This document shows, in pieces, positions 1-5,805 of a stretch of DNA of 8,016 nucleotides. A model generated the notes under the pieces. It saw only the letters and a program-made list of their open reading frames with translations, did not search any database and was not told where the DNA came from. Source of the DNA: Clostridia bacterium (GTDB taxonomy: Bacteria; Bacillota; Clostridia; Oscillospirales; CAG-272); NCBI GenBank assembly GCA_017395715.1, contig JAFQNZ010000199.1:1-8016 (forward strand), read 5' to 3'. A program made the translations under genes and the position numbers. Every line of letters begins with the position of its first letter. Position 1 is the stretch's first letter.

Positions 1-1
1 G

Positions 2-799
2 CACGTTGTCCGTTGCTTTGCGGATGAAAACATTGTTCACGTGGACGGGGATGTAAACCCTGTCAGAGACATTGAAACCATCAATCTTGAGCTTGTGTTT
101 GCTGACCTTGAGGTGCTTGAGCGCCGCATGGACCGCACAAGAAAACTGATGAAGGGCGACAAGACTCTTGCCGCCGAACTTGCGATTCTCGAAAAGATCC
201 AGACCGTTCTGATGGACGGCAAATCGGTGAGATCGATCGTGCCCGAAACACCCGAGGAAGCTGCGTTCATTCACTCACTTGAACTTCTGACAGACAAGCC
301 TGTTCTGTATGCTGCCAACATTGGCGAAGATTTGGTCACTTGCCCCGAAGAGAGCCCCTATTTCTGCGCTCTCAAAGAGTTCGCCGAAAGCGAACACGCG
401 GGTATCATTCCTGTTTGTGCGCAGATCGAAGCGGAAATCGGCGAGCTTGATGCTGAAGAGAAGAAGGAATTTCTTGCTGACCTTGGCATTGAAGAGGGCG
501 GACTTGACCGCCTGATCCGTGAAAGCTACAAGCTTCTCGGTCTGATCAGCTATCTGACGGCGGGTCCGAAGGAAGTGCGCGCTTGGACGATCGTGAAGGG
601 TACGAAAGCGCCCCAAGCAGCAGGCAAGATCCACTCGGACTTTGAGCGCGGCTTTATCCGTGCGGAAGTGGTTGCGTATGACGATCTTGTGGCGTGCGGT
701 TCGATGAACGCCGCCAAGGAAAAGGGTCTCATCCGAAGCGAAGGCAAGGAATACGTGATCGCCGACGGCGACATTGTTTTGTTCAGATTTAATGTGTAA
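2..799 (+). CDS. ychF: Redox-regulated/ribosome-associated ATPase YchF (OLA1 family), 3' part
   Basis: The 5' end lies outside the window. The visible 265 codons are the C-terminal part of a family usually about 365 residues long, so the P-loop and switch regions are missing. The reading frame begins HVVRCFADENIVHV, a typical internal YchF stretch, so the GTG at 41 is internal and not the start. The G4 motif is NIGE (bases 317-328). The NxxE form, in place of the NKxD of true GTPases, is the family signature that favours ATP over GTP. Around it lies the charged, helical coiled-coil insertion. From about base 536 to the end comes the TGS domain, with the near-invariant stretches TAGPKEVRAWT, APQAAGKIHSDFERGFIRAE and DGDIVLFRFNV. 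YchF binds ribosomes and is linked to stress responses and translation control. A hairpin at 883-908 follows 84 nt downstream. Identity is firm; only the missing N-terminus is unseen. Confidence 0.97.
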   Translation, partial: HVVRCFADENIVHVDGDVNPVRDIETINLELVFADLEVLERRMDRTRKLMKGDKTLAAELAILEKIQTVLMDGKSVRSIVPETPEEAAFIHSLELLTDKPVLYAANIGEDLVTCPEESPYFCALKEFAESEHAGIIPVCAQIEAEIGELDAEEKKEFLADLGIEEGGLDRLIRESYKLLGLISYLTAGPKEVRAWTIVKGTKAPQAAGKIHSDFERGFIRAEVVAYDDLVACGSMNAAKEKGLIRSEGKEYVIADGDIVLFRFNV

Positions 800-882
800 A
801 AAACAAGCCGACTTCTTAACGGAGAATTTGAAAATACGTAAACTTGCAGAACGAAGGTTCTTATAAGGATATTAACAAATTT

Positions 883-908
883 CGGCAGAGAGATTGTTTT
901 CTCTGCCG
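883..908 (+). terminator. Terminator-like hairpin downstream of ychF
   Basis: A perfect 9-bp inverted repeat, CGGCAGAGA (883-891) and TCTCTGCCG (900-908), encloses an 8-nt loop. The following bases, ATTTGTGTT, are only moderately T-rich, so termination may be inefficient. It is the only good hairpin between the ychF stop and the next gene and so is the likely end of the ychF transcript. Its loop and right arm overlap a promoter-like sequence (see 894-922). Confidence 0.6.
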
Positions 909-922
909 ATTTGTGTTATAAT
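894..922 (+). promoter_or_regulatory. Sigma-A-type promoter with extended -10
   Basis: TTGTTT (894-899) is followed after exactly 17 bp by a perfect TATAAT (917-922). A TG at 914-915 one base before the hexamer gives the extended -10 form TGnTATAAT. The -35 hexamer lies in the loop of the hairpin at 883-908 and the spacer contains its right arm. The nearest downstream plus-strand gene starts at 1186, so transcripts would carry a roughly 255-nt leader containing the folded repeat at 931-1080. The hexamers are seen directly; activity and target are inferred. Confidence 0.55.
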
Positions 923-930
923 GCTAACGA

Positions 931-1080
931 AAAGCCTTCCTCCGAGAGTGGAGGTTGCTTTGCCACAGGCAAAGACGGAAGGAGCCTGCGTGACTTTGGA
1001 CTTGATCTCATTCCATTGTAACGCACTCTCCCTCACCCGACTTCGTCGGGAGCTCCCTCCCGGAGGGAGCCTCAGGACGC
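931..1080. repeat. Short structured intergenic repeat (REP/MITE-like, Clostridia type)
   Basis: This non-coding stretch consists almost wholly of nested inverted repeats. CCTTCC (935-940) can pair with GGAAGG (977-982). Inside that lie CTCC/GGAG around 940-953 and CTTTGCC (958-964)/GGCAAAG (968-974) with a 3-nt loop, giving a three-way-junction fold. After about 50 less structured bases come CCCGAC (1036-1041)/GTCGGG (1045-1050) and the 19-base palindrome GCTCCCTCC-C-GGAGGGAGC (1052-1070). The word GGAGCCT occurs twice (981-987, 1066-1072). I recognise the general sequence style from dispersed intergenic elements in gut Clostridia genomes, but copy number cannot be seen in this window. No transposase or clear target-site duplication is visible. 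Open frames across it give low-complexity peptides and are not credible genes. Confidence 0.6.
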
Positions 1081-1110
1081 GCACAACTTTAGGGGTATGG
1101 CTTTGCCCGA

Positions 1111-1140
1111 TGCCAGTGTAATACAAAGGCGAAACTGGCA
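1111..1140. repeat. Inverted repeat upstream of the small membrane-protein gene
   Basis: TGCCAGT (1111-1117) and ACTGGCA (1134-1140) form a 7-bp inverted repeat with a 16-nt spacer, ending 45 nt before the GTG start at 1186. It could be a leader hairpin, a repressor-type operator, or the outer edge of the adjacent repeat element. No T-run follows, so it is not an intrinsic terminator. Confidence 0.35.
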
Positions 1141-1185
1141 ATAAAACAGAACGATAAATAAGAATTTGTTGAATGAGGTAGTGAA

Positions 1186-1602
1186 GTGAAAGCAACTAAA
1201 ATAGTCGGCATTATTTTTGTTGTATTCGGTATTTTATTTGCAATCCTCGGAACAGTCGCAGGTATTGTTCGATTGATAGAAAAAGATGATTGCAAATATG
1301 CAACAGCCCAAATTATTAAAATCGATGAGAAAAAGACAGGCGATCCCGAATTTCCAATTGAACATACAACATATGTTGCGTTAGATATAAACGGAAATCA
1401 AATTACAGCTAAATTAAATACGTACAATTCAAGTTTTTATATTGGAAAAGAGATCGATGTGTACTACTTTGAATACGATTTACAGACGGTATATGAAAAT
1501 GGGAGCGAAGTTTTTTTCCTAATCTATGCATTAGGCGGGATAGTATTTGCGGCAATAGGATCGCTGTTAATAATCAAAAGTAAACGTTCAATTCAAGAGT
1601 AA
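1186..1602 (+). CDS. Small two-pass membrane protein, DUF3592-like
   Basis: The product is 138 residues with a hydrophobic segment at about 6-28 (IVGIIFVVFGILFAILGTVA), a polar domain at about 36-105 and a second hydrophobic segment at about 108-131, ending in a basic SKR-containing tail. The central domain has the order seen in DUF3592 proteins: an ATAxIxxI strand, a tyrosine-containing strand near 62-68, a DINGNQITA hairpin, and a YxIGKEIDVYYFEYDLQ segment before the last membrane helix. Function in that family is unknown. The GTG start is chosen because GAGGTA (1175-1180) lies 5 nt upstream and the first membrane segment begins straight after it. The gene is AT-rich: two lines counted by hand (1201-1260, 1441-1500) give 41 G/C in 120 bases, against visibly higher GC in ychF and the minus-strand genes. 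This suggests recent acquisition or different codon pressure. The family assignment is tentative; the membrane topology is clear. Confidence 0.75.
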   Translation: MKATKIVGIIFVVFGILFAILGTVAGIVRLIEKDDCKYATAQIIKIDEKKTGDPEFPIEHTTYVALDINGNQITAKLNTYNSSFYIGKEIDVYYFEYDLQTVYENGSEVFFLIYALGGIVFAAIGSLLIIKSKRSIQE

Positions 1603-1630
1603 TATTTATATTCCAATTTATCGAATAAAG

Positions 1631-1663
1631 AACGCCGACAGACCTTGAAAATCTGTCGGCGTT
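1631..1663. terminator. Bidirectional intrinsic terminator between convergent genes
   Basis: A perfect 12-bp stem, AACGCCGACAGA (1631-1642) and TCTGTCGGCGTT (1652-1663), closes a 9-nt loop. On the plus strand it is followed by AATTATTTGTTT, 28 nt after the stop at 1602. On the minus strand it is followed by CTTTATTCG and would end transcripts about 100 nt after the rpe stop. The tails are moderately T-rich in both directions, which fits a shared terminator. Confidence 0.8.
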
Positions 1664-1765
1664 AATTATTTGTTTACTGTGGAGCAATTCTGCGCGATAT
1701 GAGCAAATCGAAATATGATTTCTCCGATAAGAGTATCACGCTTTTCTGTCGGGTTATTCTTATGC

Positions 1766-2422
1766 TTAAAGAGTTGCCGCGGTGCGAATATCGGCGATGG
1801 CTTTTTGATAATCGTCTGCGCAGAACACGGCAGAGCCTGCCACAAGCACCTCGACGCCTGCTTCGGACACAAGGCGCGCGTTGCTTGCCTTGATGCCGCC
1901 ATCGGCTTCGATGAGGATGTTTCTGCCCGATTCTTCAATCATTTTTTTCACGTAGCGTGCGTTATCGAGTGCCGATTCGATCAGCGACTGACCGCCGAAG
2001 CCGGGCTCAACCGTCATGATCAGCACCATATCGAGCAAGGGAAGGTAATCTTTGATGATGGCGGGGTTGGTGTGCGGTTTGATGGCAAGAGCCGCTTTGA
2101 CGCCGTGTGATTTGATACGAAGCAGGGTTTCTTCGATCTTGTCGGTGGCTTCGGCGTGGAAAGAAATGTAGTCGGCACCGGCTTTGGCGAAATCGTCGAT
2201 ATAGCGGATGGGTTCATCGATCATGAGGTGAACGTCGAACACGATACCGGACGATTTGCGAATGGCTTTGATGATTGGCGCGCCGAAGGTGATGTTGGGT
2301 ACGAATCTGCCGTCCATGACATCGAGGTGAAGCATATCCGCGCCTGCTTCTGTGATGCGCTTGACCTCTTCATCGAGGATGGAAAAATCGGCAGAAAGAA
2401 GAGAAGGAGAAATTTGAATCAT
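1766..2422 (-). CDS. rpe: Ribulose-phosphate 3-epimerase
   Basis: Rpe interconverts D-ribulose 5-phosphate and D-xylulose 5-phosphate in the cytosolic pentose phosphate pathway. The 218-residue product matches the usual family length of about 215-225. It is a single (beta/alpha)8 barrel. It opens with ISPSLLSADF, then LHLDVMDGRFVPNITFG with metal ligand H32 and catalytic D34, then FDVHLM with ligand H65, VEPGFGGQ near 138-144 in the phosphate-binding loop, and EADGGI with the second catalytic aspartate D174. The phosphate-binding end is VAGSAVF. The ATG at 2422 is chosen because the protein then begins directly at the first barrel strand, and GAAAGGAAA lies about 9 nt upstream. Longer in-frame starts up to 2521 would add 33 residues with no family match. 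It is 250 nt downstream of ispF and probably the last gene of the minus-strand block. Confidence 0.97.
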   Translation of the reverse strand: MIQISPSLLSADFSILDEEVKRITEAGADMLHLDVMDGRFVPNITFGAPIIKAIRKSSGIVFDVHLMIDEPIRYIDDFAKAGADYISFHAEATDKIEETLLRIKSHGVKAALAIKPHTNPAIIKDYLPLLDMVLIMTVEPGFGGQSLIESALDNARYVKKMIEESGRNILIEADGGIKASNARLVSEAGVEVLVAGSAVFCADDYQKAIADIRTAATL

Positions 2423-2672
2423 GTTTTTGATTTCCTTTCGGTATCCTTGCGGGGTCATTCTTTGGATTTTGGAACTGTTTTTTGAAAAGCCAGTATCGAT
2501 GGGGAGGGCATCGGGTATCACATATTTTCACGCTCTCCATATTATGCTAAGGGCAGGGAAAAATACGGCTGAACAATCCAATCGGGACGAACAAAAAACA
2601 GGACAGTTGACGAGATGAAAATTGGATATGTCTTGCCTTTCGATAGGGGCTGTCTTTTGGCAGCCCCGTTTT
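2423..2672. other. Non-coding region between ispF and rpe
   Basis: These 250 bases carry no credible gene. On the minus strand they form the rpe leader, and I found no convincing -35/-10 pair there, so rpe may depend on read-through from ispF or on a weak promoter. On the plus strand there is a promoter-like pair (2517-2545), an inverted repeat ATCCAAT (2576-2582)/ATTGGAT (2621-2627) and a strong terminator (2646-2674), described separately. Confidence 0.7.
2517..2545 (+). promoter_or_regulatory. Possible plus-strand promoter upstream of a small RNA
   Basis: ATCACA (2517-2522, four of six matches to TTGACA) is followed after 17 bp by TATTAT (2540-2545, five of six matches to TATAAT). Transcription would begin near 2552 and run into the strong terminator at 2646-2674. 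Such matches occur by chance in AT-rich DNA; the paired terminator is what makes it noteworthy. Confidence 0.3.
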
Positions 2673-2676
2673 TTAT
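2552..2676 (+). ncRNA. Candidate small RNA between rpe and ispF
   Basis: The limits are inferred from the promoter-like pair at 2517-2545 and the terminator at 2646-2674, giving about 125 nt. The interior has an inverted repeat, ATCCAAT/ATTGGAT, 38 nt apart (2576-2582, 2621-2627), which could form a long-range stem. No open frame with a good ribosome binding site is visible. It matches no RNA family that I recognise. Its 3' end would overlap the ispF stop codon in antisense. The call rests mainly on a terminator that points in the direction opposite to every annotated gene nearby. Confidence 0.25.
2646..2674 (+). terminator. Strong intrinsic terminator, plus-strand orientation
   Basis: The stem GGGGCTGTC (2646-2654)/GGCAGCCCC (2659-2667), with one G-T pair, closes a TTTT loop and is followed by GTTTTTTA. 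This is a textbook terminator for plus-strand transcription. The T-run overlaps the ispF stop codon. Read on the minus strand, the hairpin follows ispF directly but the bases after it (TATCGAAAGG) are not T-rich, so it would be weak for ispF. No known gene on the plus strand leads into it. Confidence 0.75.
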
Positions 2677-3146
2677 GCCTTATCAATCAGGCAGACGGCG
2701 TGTGCCGCAATGCCTTCTCCGCTGCCTGTAAACCCGAGCTTTTCTTCAGTGGTGGCTTTGATGTTGACGTCATCCACCGAAAGAGAAAGGGTCTTGGCGA
2801 TTCTTTCGCGCATTTCGGGAATGTAGGGGGAAAGCTTGGGTCTTTGGGCAATGACGGTGGCGTCGATGTTGCCGACGGTATAGCCTTTTTCGGAAATTCT
2901 TTGATAGGTGTCTTTTAACAGAATCATGCTGTCGATGCCGAGATAGGTCTTATCGTTATCGGGATACAGCTTGCCGATGTCGCCGAGAGCGGCGGCACCG
3001 AGCAGGGCATCCATGATAGCGTGGAGAAGCACGTCGGCATCCGAATGTCCGTCAAGTCCTTTTTCATAGGGAATTTCGACTCCGCCGATGATGAGTTTTC
3101 TGTTTTCGGTGAGTCGGTGAACATCATATCCGTGTCCGATTCGCAT
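2673..3146 (-). CDS. ispF: 2-C-methyl-D-erythritol 2,4-cyclodiphosphate synthase
   Basis: IspF converts 4-diphosphocytidyl-2-C-methyl-D-erythritol 2-phosphate to the cyclic diphosphate with release of CMP, the fifth step of the MEP isoprenoid pathway. The 157-residue length is standard. The N-terminus MRIGHGYDVHRL carries zinc ligands D8 and H10, and HSDADVLLHA carries the third ligand, H42. YPDND (61-65) and KATTEEKLGFTGSGEGIAA (130-148) hold the conserved cytidine/diphosphate-binding positions T132 and E135. The enzyme is a homotrimer with active sites between subunits. GGAGG sits 5 nt upstream of the ATG, inside the 12-nt gap after ispD, so translation is probably coupled. Adjacent ispD-ispF is common and in some bacteria the two are fused; here they are separate. 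No key residue is missing. Confidence 0.98.
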   Translation of the reverse strand: MRIGHGYDVHRLTENRKLIIGGVEIPYEKGLDGHSDADVLLHAIMDALLGAAALGDIGKLYPDNDKTYLGIDSMILLKDTYQRISEKGYTVGNIDATVIAQRPKLSPYIPEMRERIAKTLSLSVDDVNIKATTEEKLGFTGSGEGIAAHAVCLIDKA

Positions 3147-3158
3147 AAGAACCTCCGA

Positions 3159-3911
3159 TTAGCTGTTTTGGCGTCTTTTCTTGAGAATGGCTTCTGCCAT
3201 GACAAGGTCAGACGGTGTTGTGATTTTGATGTTTTCGCTTCCGCAGTCAATCAGCTTGACAGGGTAATAATAGTGCTCAAGGATCGAAGCGTCGTCGGTG
3301 ACGGCAACGCCTTCTTTGATTGCCGCATAGGCGCAAGCTTCGTACAGCGTTTTGTAAAAGCCTTGCGGTGTGGCGGCAAGATGCACAAAGTCGCGGTTTT
3401 CGGTCCGTTCAATGAAACCTTTTTCGTTGGCGATCTTGATGGTATCTTTGGCGGGCATAGCGGCACAGGCTGCACGAAATTCATGTGCGGCAAGCGTGAC
3501 ATCGCGTATGGTATCATCCGTAACAAGCGGTCTTGCGCCATCGTGTATGAGAAGATAGCGGCTTTCCTTGGAAGTGGCGTTTAGTCCGTTTAAGGCAGAT
3601 TCCTGACGGGTACTGCCGCCGGTTACAACCTTGGACAGTTTGGAAATGGCATAATCGTTTCCAAGCTGCTCGTAATACGCTTCATCACCTTTTCGGCAAA
3701 CAAGGATGATCTCGTTAATATGCTTGCTGTTTTCAAACGCAAGCAGGGAATGCGCCACAACGGGTTTATTATCAAGCATCAAAAACTGCTTTGGGGTATC
3801 GCCGCCGAAGCGTGTGGAGCTTCCGCCCACAAGAATGATAGCAGAAGTAAACAAGCGCTTTTTGAAAAGGGCAAGCGGACGGAGTTTTCTTTTGGTTTTG
3901 ATTTTTTTCAT
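3159..3911 (-). CDS. ispD: 2-C-methyl-D-erythritol 4-phosphate cytidylyltransferase
   Basis: IspD joins CTP and 2-C-methyl-D-erythritol 4-phosphate to give CDP-methylerythritol, the third MEP pathway step. The nucleotide-binding stretch SAIILVGGSSTRFGG continues into DTPKQF, with R34 and K41 at the same spacing as E. coli R20 and K27. HDGARPLV (123-130) holds D124 and R127, R173 precedes ATPQGF as expected, TDDASILE (205-212) follows, and NIKITTPSDL carries K229, equivalent to E. coli K213. The product is 250 residues, about 14 longer at the N-terminus than E. coli IspD, and the extra residues are strongly basic (MKKIKTKRKLRPLALFKKRL). No ATG occurs between residue 1 and the nucleotide-binding motif. 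The ATG lies 3 nt after the apeB stop with no visible Shine-Dalgarno sequence, so initiation probably relies on coupling. A TTG start at residue 20 cannot be excluded. Confidence 0.95.
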   Translation of the reverse strand: MKKIKTKRKLRPLALFKKRLFTSAIILVGGSSTRFGGDTPKQFLMLDNKPVVAHSLLAFENSKHINEIILVCRKGDEAYYEQLGNDYAISKLSKVVTGGSTRQESALNGLNATSKESRYLLIHDGARPLVTDDTIRDVTLAAHEFRAACAAMPAKDTIKIANEKGFIERTENRDFVHLAATPQGFYKTLYEACAYAAIKEGVAVTDDASILEHYYYPVKLIDCGSENIKITTPSDLVMAEAILKKRRQNS

Positions 3912-3914
3912 TTT

Positions 3915-5216
3915 TTATTTGAGCGAGATTTGGTTGTTCTCACAAACAAGTGCTGTCGAGAAGAACACGCGGCAAGCGTTTATCATGTGTTCAATGTCAC
4001 GAACGCCCGCGATTTCGCACGCTGAATGCATGGCAAGCTGTGCAAGCCCAATATCCACGGTTTTGATCGAGACTTTGGTTGTGGCAATCGAGCCGAGCGT
4101 AGAACCGCCTGCCATATCCGAGCGGTTGGCAAAGACCTGTGTGGGTACATTTTCTTTTTGGCAGATCTTTTTGAATAGAGCTGCCGAAACGCCGTCGGTG
4201 GTGTAGCGCTGGGATGCGTTGTATTTGATGACAATGCCGTCATTCATGCGGGGTGCGTTTTTGTTATCGGCAAGTTCGGGATGATTGGGGTGCATGGCGT
4301 GTGCGTTATCCGCCGAGAGCATGAAGGAGTTGGCAAGGAAGGCAGCCTTTTGTTCGCTTGCCGAAAATGTGGCAAGGATTCGGTCGATGACAAGCGAGAG
4401 GAAGTCAGACGCCGCACCTTGTTTGGTTTGGCTTCCTGTTTCTTCGTTGTCGAATACGGCAAACATCGGAACGGCTGTTGAGGGCTTTGATTCCAAGAAT
4501 CCAAACAGGGAAGTGAAAGCGCATTCGAGATTGTCAATGCGGGGCGAAAGGAAAAAGGCATCATCCGCACCGACTACACTGCCTTTTTGACGGCAGTAGA
4601 GGAAGAGATCGTGACCGATGATTTTACTCGCTTCAATGCCGCATTCTTTTGCGACAAGGTCAACAACCTTTGTGTGCGAGTTGATATCTGCCATCAGCGG
4701 CATCATATCGGTTTTGGCGTTGTAGGTGTATCCGTTATTGGTGTTGCTCATGTGAATGGCAACATTGGGAATCACAAGCAGATCGCGTTCGATGTTGACA
4801 AGACGCGTTTCGATGCCGTTTTCGGTTTCTACGGCGATTCTGCCGGCGAGAGAAAGGGGTCTGTCAAACCACGAGGGCATGATCATGCCGCCGTAGCGTT
4901 CGGTATTTAAGCGCACATACTGTCCGACTGTTTCAAGCTCGGCATTCGGCTTGACCTTGAAACAGGGAGAGTCGCTGTGAGAAGCGCAGATCATGAGTCC
5001 CGTGGGAGTGGACTCGGGCAGGGTGAAGGCAATGATAGACGAGTTGTTGCGGGTAATGAAGTATTTTCCGCCTGCTGTCAGCGCTTCGGTCGATGTTTCG
5101 TCAAGGCGGGTAAAACCGTTTTGCAGAAGGATCTCTTCTGCGGTGGCTACCGCGTGAAACGCTGTGGGGCTGTTATCGATACAGCCGATCAGCTTGCGAA
5201 GATTTTCGTTTGACAT
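3915..5216 (-). CDS. apeB: M18 family aminopeptidase (aspartyl aminopeptidase type)
   Basis: This cytosolic metallopeptidase removes N-terminal residues, in known family members preferentially acidic ones, and contributes to peptide turnover. With the start at 5216 it has 433 residues, normal for M18. The expected di-metal ligands are visible: H80 in ASHSDSP, bridging D228 in PRIDNL, E259 next to the catalytic base E258 in DNEETGS, D303 in SADNAH and H397 in AMHSACE. The substrate-specificity/dodecamer region near 140-215 contains NIERDLLVIPNVAIHM and GHDLFLYCR. The ATG at 5216 is preferred over the one at 5228. AAAGGA lies 11 nt before the first, while it touches the second with no room for initiation, and MSNENL is a more usual N-terminus. 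The gene begins just after the terminator at 5251-5281 and ends 3 nt before ispD, so the pair is likely co-transcribed. I saw no clear promoter of its own. Confidence 0.95.
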   Translation of the reverse strand: MSNENLRKLIGCIDNSPTAFHAVATAEEILLQNGFTRLDETSTEALTAGGKYFITRNNSSIIAFTLPESTPTGLMICASHSDSPCFKVKPNAELETVGQYVRLNTERYGGMIMPSWFDRPLSLAGRIAVETENGIETRLVNIERDLLVIPNVAIHMSNTNNGYTYNAKTDMMPLMADINSHTKVVDLVAKECGIEASKIIGHDLFLYCRQKGSVVGADDAFFLSPRIDNLECAFTSLFGFLESKPSTAVPMFAVFDNEETGSQTKQGAASDFLSLVIDRILATFSASEQKAAFLANSFMLSADNAHAMHPNHPELADNKNAPRMNDGIVIKYNASQRYTTDGVSAALFKKICQKENVPTQVFANRSDMAGGSTLGSIATTKVSIKTVDIGLAQLAMHSACEIAGVRDIEHMINACRVFFSTALVCENNQISLK

Positions 5217-5250
5217 AAGGGAACACATCCTTTACAGAATTCATAGAAGA

Positions 5251-5281
5251 AAAAGCAGCTTTCTTACCGAAAGCTGCTTTT
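5251..5281 (-). terminator. Intrinsic terminator after the CD1247-like gene
   Basis: A 13-bp perfect inverted repeat, AAAAGCAGCTTTC (5251-5263) and GAAAGCTGCTTTT (5269-5281), closes a 5-nt loop. Read on the minus strand it lies 7 nt after the stop at 5289 and ends in CTTTTTCTTCT. It should separate the efp unit from apeB. Confidence 0.9.
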
Positions 5282-5288
5282 TGATTGT

Positions 5289-5732
5289 TTATTCTTCGTC
5301 GCAGTTTTCGCAATCGCAATCGCATTCGCTGCAGTCGCAGATTTCAAGGTCGAGTTCGATCGACTCACCGCACTTGGGGCATTCGATGCTGTCGAGGTCG
5401 AGCATATCTTCGCTGATGCAGAACTTCTTTCCGCAAGCTTCGCATTCAAGCTCATAGAACTCTTCGTCGTCATCGTAATCGTCATCGTCGAAATCGTCTT
5501 CGTCTTCATCGTAGCCGAAAACTTCTTCTTCAATGTCGCCAAGATCCTGATCCACTTCTTCGATATATTCGCTGAGATACTGCGTATCTTCTTCTACAGC
5601 GTGCAGGGAATCGGCAATGCCTTCAAGGGCATCTACGATTGCTACGAGAAGCTTCTTTTCAGGGGTGTCTGCTTCAAAATTCATGCCGTCCATCAAGCCT
5701 TTGATGTAAGCAACTTTCTTTGCGTTATCCAT
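5289..5732 (-). CDS. CD1247-like acidic zinc-ribbon protein
   Basis: The product has 147 residues in three parts. Residues 1-72 form a helical, probably coiled-coil domain (KKVAYIKGLMDGM, then LLVAIVDALEGIADSL and a run of acidic heptad-like repeats). This resembles the N-terminal domain of Clostridia proteins named after C. difficile CD1247. Residues 74-91 are an almost unbroken Asp/Glu/Tyr linker. Residues 97-121 form a zinc ribbon with C97-x2-C100 and C118-x2-C121, followed by a cysteine-rich tail with C132, C134, C137, C139, C141 and C144. No membrane segment or signal peptide is seen. Its function is unknown; the design suggests a small cytosolic metal-binding adaptor, but that is inference. 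AGGTG lies 5 nt before the ATG. It sits 73 nt after efp and, lacking a visible promoter of its own, is probably co-transcribed with it. A small hairpin, CCGAAT (5751-5756)/ATTCGG (5760-5765), lies in the gap. Confidence 0.88.
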   Translation of the reverse strand: MDNAKKVAYIKGLMDGMNFEADTPEKKLLVAIVDALEGIADSLHAVEEDTQYLSEYIEEVDQDLGDIEEEVFGYDEDEDDFDDDDYDDDEEFYELECEACGKKFCISEDMLDLDSIECPKCGESIELDLEICDCSECDCDCENCDEE

Positions 5733-5805
5733 AGTTTCACCTGTTCTCCGCCGAATGAAATTCGGTTGCGGTCAAAATCGGCGGTTTGTGACCGTACCGT
5801 AAACA

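Noticed and set aside
894..1121. Plus-strand 75-codon open frame (and the opposing 107-codon frame at 872-1195)
   Set aside because: Both run across the folded repeat, lack ribosome binding sites and encode low-complexity peptides with no domain. They are by-products of the repeat's GC-rich palindromes.
2423..2521. Longer start for rpe giving a 251-residue protein
   Set aside because: The extra 33 residues have no family match, and a good ribosome binding site serves the ATG at 2422, where the protein begins at the first barrel strand.
3021..3584. 187-codon plus-strand open frame antisense to ispD and ispF
   Set aside because: It spans two well-supported genes on the other strand, has no good ribosome binding site and shows no recognisable domain.
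5226..5228. Upstream ATG of apeB
   Set aside because: The AAAGG motif directly abuts this codon, leaving no spacing for initiation; the ATG at 5216 has workable spacing and gives the usual N-terminus.
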